NCBI GenBank assembly: GCA_037043015.1
Contig: CM073323.1
Location: 14,443,758-14,507,757, forward strand
Length of the DNA: 64,000 nucleotides
Source of the DNA: Bryum argenteum
Lineage: Eukaryota; Streptophyta; Bryopsida; Bryales; Bryaceae
Direction: 5' to 3'
This document shows, piece by piece, positions 58,761 through 64,000 of this stretch; position 1 is the first letter of the stretch, and each line of letters begins with the position of its first letter. The translations under genes were made by a program, and so were the position numbers. The notes beneath the pieces were generated by a model that worked only from the letters and a program-made list of their open reading frames with translations, was not told the DNA's origin and made no database searches.

Positions 58761-59095
58761 ATTGTGGTAGTCAGATGACTACAAGAAAATCATGCGTAGT
58801 CATGTTGCTGCCCGAAACCGTAGTCAAGACGATGACTACTCTAGTCATATGCCTGCCCGGACGTAAATAACCACGTTCTCAGCGTTCCCCAACCGTAAAA
58901 TCATCGAGGTGCCTAAAAATTCTGACTCCGAATAGTCGTATGACTACAAACATGACTAAAATATGACTAAAATTTTTACTCCCCCCTTATCTGACTAAGT
59001 TTTTCCGATCTGAATACGCATTTGACTAGCCAGAGTCAGAATTGACAGCATAGTCATTCGCGACTAGTCAGAATTGACATGCTTTTCTATTAGTG

Positions 59096-60284
59096 CATAG
59101 AACTTTCCCTTCACACCCATTATTCGCTGCAACTTATTATATTTTCTGTACATTTCCTCTTTGCTATATCATTTTTGCACTTTTATTAGGCCCAATAAAT
59201 CCATGACATGCATGATTGCATACACCAATACATAGTTGATAGATGAAGTCCTATCTCTACACTTTTATCATTCTTAAATTATCCAAGACCTAGATCATGT
59301 GCTTAGATGCTAAGTACGAAGAAGCCATGAGAACTAGAAGGACCTTTAAGTATGGAGGGCCTCAAAAGGGAGCTTGGGTGTGAAGGGAAGTTCACCCCTT
59401 TTGATGTATGATGGTCGACATTCTCAATCGGGCACAAAAGAGTGCGACGTGAGGCCACATGCGGTGAGGACTGATGGACTTGGAGTTGGCTAGGACTCGC
59501 GTGGGAAAGGGGTGTCCGGTGGTAAGGCACGAGTTACCTCAGTACGAGATCCGGAGGGTGGGACTAAGAGAGACTCACGAATTAGACTAACTTCACTAGT
59601 GGACTTGCGAGGTTGATTTCGCGTAATTAAGTTTGCGATATCGAGTGTGTGCTTGCTTGTGTAGGTACTAGTTAGTGGGCAGTGAGGCAGCTTGGAATAA
59701 GATGGACGTAGCCCAACTAAGAGGAGCGTAACAAGAACCCCAATCTCGTCAGAATGGCATCATGCCGCTGAAGAGGCACACCTCAACTTTGTGAACTGCA
59801 ATTCAAAAACCATGTAGAATTTGAAGGCTATATGAGTGAAAATGAGACAGTGATAATGTATATAAAGGAGTGATATTACAGGTCGCACCAATCCATATGC
59901 CTATTAAGTACTAATGTAAGATCTGGTGTGACAAGATGGCACTTTTTGAGGTTTGAGAGAATGGAGAAAGAATGCAATGCACTACGGTACACGGCACACG
60001 GCACTGGACTTATTGAATGGGACCATCCTTGTGACCAAACGGTCTTGTAGGAGGCAACCGCAAGTCCCAAATGTGTCATTTCATGCAATCGTCGTCACAG
60101 CAAGCTTCATATTAGGGATGCTCTGAGATCGAAGAAGGCCAGTGTGCCTGTAGCAACTGTGTAAAGGAAGAATGCTGCATGACACAGTCAAATGTAAAGA
60201 ATGATTGAACTGCAATGCTTGAAACTGGAAAAAGCGATCGAGCACTCCTCTTTCAACTGAAATTTATACAAATAGCATCCTAAT
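59096..60284. other. Spacer between CACTA end and HSF gene
   Basis: No gene recognised. The part next to 60284 should contain the HSF 3' UTR (minus strand). Confidence 0.5.
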
Positions 60285-62248
60285 TCACATGAACACTCGC
60301 TCAGCGCAAGAGGCACTAATCCTCAACCATGGCTGCTGCTGCTGCTGTTGTTGTTGCTGGCCTCCAGCTTCCACAGAGGTTCCAGGCTCCTGCTGATCTC
60401 TACTACTGGACCTCAACTCTAAGCCTAACTCTACTTTCATGCATTTCCCCACCTGCTGCTGCTCGCCATCGCCATTGCCATTCGCACGAGCTTCCTCGAC
60501 GTTGTCGGCGCGAGCCCTCTTGGAATGCAGCGTTGTATGCCACGAGGTCGACGGCGTGCAGGTAGTGGTGGTGGTGGTGTTTGTCGTCACCGTTTTGCTG
60601 TTGCTGTTGAGCGACACTCCGAACAGCTTGGGAGCTTTCGCTGCTGCTGCTGCTGCTGCTGACTTTGAGGATTCCATTTCGGAGCTCGCTATCTCGCGCA
60701 GTTTCCCGTCCAGAAACGACAGCGTGGAGGCTTTCGGCGTGGCGGAGTCCGATCGCCGCTGCGTGAGCAGCTGGTTTATACACGACGCCGACTCCATGGA
60801 CGGCGGACGTAACTGTTGCCGTGCGTTGTTAGTGCCGGTGGTGGTGGTGATGGCGCCCCCTGCTGCCTCTTTGGAGAATCGGTTCAGCTCGGAACGCCGC
60901 GCTGCAGCTTCCATTTGCTCAGTAATCGTCGAGCTCAGTTTGTGGTCCGTCAAGCAATGTAACCTGAACACAGGCACAGTATTAATTCAGCATTGTCCAG
61001 TGTGGAATTTTGAATTGGAGCACATTGGTGGATTACTCGGGATTTGAGGCAGACATTGGAAAGCGTGCCTTAAAGAGCGTCCTCGGGGAATGTGCAACTT
61101 TACACCCGACATGGTCCTCGTGTAAGTTAGAGGAATGAATGACTGATTAGCTACAGCATGCAGGCAGGGCCTGTGCACGAGTGCAGCTGGGGTAATGACC
61201 TAATGTAATTCGATCTTACTGGCAGGGTGAGTCAGTTGGATTTGGTGGAAGAGCTACGAGATATGGGAGGTACCTGCTCAACGGGCTGGGAAGCTCTTGC
61301 AAGGAGACTTTGGACTGCTGCTGGAGGATAACGACGAGGTCATCGTAGAGGCGGCGGAGGCGCGAAAGCTCCAGCAGCAGCATGCGGTTGTCATGGCGCA
61401 GTCGCTCGTTTTCGTCAGACATCACCGTGGACGCGCCTTGCGGCATGAGAATCGTACTGGGCGACGACAATGGGGACGGGAACGGCGACCATGCTTGCTC
61501 CTCTCCGGAGTTCGTGGGCGACGTCGACTGACTTCCCGGTGCGTGGTCTGATGTGTTTCCTGATCCGTATTGCGACGATTTCCTTCGATGAATCTCGCAC
61601 AACAGCTGCTTCTCCCCTCGCCGGAAAAATTTGTTCGCAAATTCCCAGTGGTCCGGCACTATCTTCCGAAAACCCTGAACACCAAACTCAAACCCAATCA
61701 GTGACTGCACGAACTCACTCACTCACTCACTCACAGAGATTGATCTGCTTTCGATGGAACTGACGAACTCTTTGCATTCATAACCTAATAGCTCTCAGTC
61801 TATCCACGCATTTCGGAGTTCGACAATCTCCACCACTTTCCGACTTGTTTATTCGTTCTTTGCAGTGCGTTTCATGATCACAGCAGGTAGTATGGTGATT
61901 TTCTGGGTCTGGCGATCTGAACGTGGTCTACATTGTCTTGCAGTGCAGCTGCATCACTGCATGCAACGACCGATCGATCAAACTTACATAAGTGTTAAGC
62001 TGGCGGACGAAGCTGGAGAAATTGTTGTGCTTGAAGTAATTGGGGAGCAAGTCACGGGCAAACTCGGGCGGGCGCCAGACCACGAACGTGGTCTCGTCCT
62101 CGCCCCACGACACAATGTCATCGGTGGCGGGGTCATCCACCAAGTGGTAGGTCTTGGTCAAGAAGGGCGCGGGCACCGTGCGGTGACAATCGTAGGTCAA
62201 GAGACTGGCACCGCCCTCAGTGCAGCTGGTATCCAAAGACAGCGACAT
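60285..62248 (-). CDS. HSFB: Class B heat-shock transcription factor
   Basis: Nuclear DNA-binding factor recognising nGAAnnTTCn elements; class B members usually repress or co-regulate. Exons 62248-61988, 61674-61274 and 60963-60285 join in frame to 446 residues. The DNA-binding domain spans about 26-119 ([57 protein letters not shown]), with the intron at the conserved site after NTY. The heptad region ([20 protein letters not shown], ~172-207) has no class A or C insertion. The class B tetrapeptide LFGV lies at 334-337 and a KRAR-type NLS at about 369. The C-terminal part is unusual for its Ala run, Thr run and a nine-Gln run near the end. Start is the first ATG in frame, 24 codons before the domain. 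Confidence 0.95.
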
Positions 62249-63060
62249 TGTCCAGGCTCGCACACCACAATTCTCCCCTCGTCACCCAACAACAACAACA
62301 ACACCGACGCGAATACTATCACTCGGCCGCATCATGGCTGTGATCCAGAACGCCATTGCGCGAGCACCTGTATCCCCCTGCCTATGCCAAGAAAGGCTCT
62401 CAAGGCTGGTTCATAATCCAAAGGCTCATAGCTCCGGACAGTAGATTCTACGCTGGATCCATGCAGTGCAGTGGGTCAAGGCACAGAGCACAAGGCAAAG
62501 CGATGAGATGAGATGAGGGAGAGGAGAGAGTAGAGAGTAGAGAGAGTAGAGAGGTGTGAGGGTGTGCGGGACTGCGGGTTGCTTACAGCAGTTGACCAAC
62601 CAAGGAGGGGGCAGTGGTGGGGCGTAGCCAGGAAAGAGAGTCGAGGGCTGGTGGGAGTGGGAGTGACAGAGAAGTGTTCTGTTGCTGCAGTTGCTAGTGA
62701 AAGTGAGCAGCTAGCGGCAGCAGCAGAGCAGCAGCAGCACTGCAGCTCATGAGTGGAAGCCTGGTGCGCGGCAGACAGCATTAATGCGGCGCTGCACAGG
62801 CATTTACTGGCACAAAAGGTTTCCCTCCCAGCAACACCCTTCCTTTCCTTCCCTCTGCCCCTGTTGTCCTTAGTACCTCCCTACTACGTCGCCTCCCTAC
62901 CAAGTCTTCCCCCCCTCATCACCCTCGTCTCTGTCCCCCAGCCTTCTCCTCCCTTCCCTTCACTCTCACTTCCACTCCTGTACCCGAGTGCCACCTTCGC
63001 CACTCTCTCTCTCTAGTCTTCTCCTACGGATACTCAACAAGATAATTGATCTCCGCATAT
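62249..63060. other. HSF upstream region with simple repeats
   Basis: Promoter and 5' UTR side of the HSF gene. On the plus strand it carries GAGAGAGTAGAGAG-type purine repeats (62515-62555) and a C/T-rich run at 62820-63020. I did not see a convincing heat-shock element. No coding exon supported. Confidence 0.5.
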
Positions 63061-63660
63061 TTGAATTTGACCCCATTTTGTTGCGTTTGTGTTTTCATAA
63101 AAACCACGTCACGGTTGTCTTATCAAACAAAGTTCCTATTCATTTGTGGTTTCACTGGTGCTTTGGCTCTTTGTAAGTAGTTCAATTAGTCCATGTGGAT
63201 GAGGTCAGATAGAAGGATCGCTCGTCTTTGGACAATACCATCAAGTGCGGAAGCGTCAGGTATGCAGTTTGTATCAAATTTTTGCATGTGGCTTAGAGGA
63301 AATTTGAGTAAGTGACGGATTGGGATTTAGTGGTTTACAAGAGGGTCAGACAAAATTCCTGTTCATTTGTCAGTCACAATTTAGATGAGATGTACATCTA
63401 AGACGTCTTCAATGTATCAAATGTACATCTTATCTAAATTGTGTTTGACAAATGAATAAGATTTTTTTTTTTGATATAGACAACATCTAGCCAACCACAT
63501 TTAGATAGTAGCTCAAACTATATTTTTAGCACATATTTTTGTTAAAATGTAGTTTTCTAAAACCATGTTGTAGTAGTAAACGTGTTTAAACGTGGTTTTA
63601 GCTACTCCCCAAACAGGGCTTTTATGAAAACAAAAACGTCTCAAATGGGGTCAAATTCTA
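63061..63660. mobile_element. ~600-bp foldback element (MITE-like) with nested hairpin
   Basis: Ends TTGAATTTGACCCCATTTTG (63061) and CAAATGGGGTCAAATTC (right end to 63660) are inverted, and the match continues inward over GTTTTCATAAAA/TTTTATGAAAAC. A second hairpin, ATTTGTCAGTCACAATTTAG against CTAAATTGTGTTTGACAAAT, lies at about 63361-63460. The target duplication is unclear. Confidence 0.7.
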
Positions 63661-64000
63661 GTTGTGATTCTATAAGTAATGATTCTATAGTGATTCTTCA
63701 ACAAGATGAATTGATTTCAACATATTAGTATTTGATAGAAGGCTTCAATAAGATGATTGATGGATCTAATTGGTTTCCACTTATTAGTACTTGATGAAAA
63801 CCTTGTTTACCTATATAATCCATACATAATAATTTTAGATAGTTTCGAATTCCGAAATCACCAAATGATTGGATATAAGAACTTTGATGATGTTTTTGGG
63901 ATGTAGTATTGAGTAATATATAAAGAAAATGGTGGACATTCTATCTATCCTTGCAGAATAAAATGATTTTCTACCATTTTGGACACTCTAAGGAGTGCAG
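63661..64000. other. AT-rich tail of the window
   Basis: Contains an imperfect repeated phrase (AGATGAATTGATTTCAACAT and AGATGATTGATGGATCTAAT) around 63703-63790. No gene supported. Confidence 0.4.

Larger units (their letters stand above)
56026..59095 (+). mobile_element. Right half of a CACTA (En/Spm) transposon
   Basis: Comprises the last coding exon (DUF4216-like), a long subterminal repeat array, and a terminus CTTTTCTATTAGTG ending at 59095, whose reverse complement starts CACTA. GACTA/TAGTC words crowd the last 350 bp. The left CACTA end was not found; the Gypsy remnant occupies the expected place. Confidence 0.8.

Noticed and set aside
60439..61047. Open frame antisense to HSFB exon 3
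   Set aside because: It results from CAG/GCT triplet runs in the HSF exon.

Overview
The window is nuclear DNA of a streptophyte plant: a land plant, probably an early-diverging one, or a close algal relative. The evidence is a photosynthetic GapA-type GAPDH, a class B heat-shock factor with the plant LFGV repressor motif, a plant-type SNF2-HNH helicase with 21 exons, GT-AG introns, and Ty3/Gypsy, CACTA, MULE and hAT elements. I cannot name the species from the sequence.

Layout. 1-25 kb is a gene-bearing block. It holds the 3' part of GAPA (+), a ten-exon MtaD/TrzN-type amidohydrolase (+), SMC6 (-, three exons), a 5 kb gap with MITEs and simple repeats, a ZRANB3-like SNF2 helicase with an HNH nuclease domain (-), and a small matrin/U1-type C2H2 zinc-finger gene (+). 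The SMC6 and helicase models join in frame from start to stop. Both are genome-maintenance proteins, acting in the SMC5/6 complex and in fork remodelling respectively.

25-60 kb is repeat-rich. From left to right it contains duplications and foldbacks, a decayed hAT transposase (-), and a roughly 10 kb unclassified minus-strand locus (31.6-41.6 kb). That locus has a ParB-like stretch, an N4/N6 DNA-methylase-like domain, a long proline-rich and coiled-coil linker, and an FCP1/HAD-like phosphatase domain, and it is studded with two families of short palindromes. After it come a broken Ty3/Gypsy element whose 5' LTR carries a 10-bp-periodic heat-shock-element array in front of a TATA box, a frameshifted MULE, a Gypsy gag-protease remnant (-), and the right half of a CACTA element with a long subterminal repeat array ending in its TAGTG terminus.

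60-64 kb holds a complete class B heat-shock factor gene (-) and a 600 bp foldback element.

The observations I rate highest are the heat-shock-element array in the retrotransposon LTR, the methylase/FCP1-like locus with its palindromes (one family is translated inside the reading frames), and two predicted GC-AG introns in different genes that share an unusual AG|GCAATC donor.
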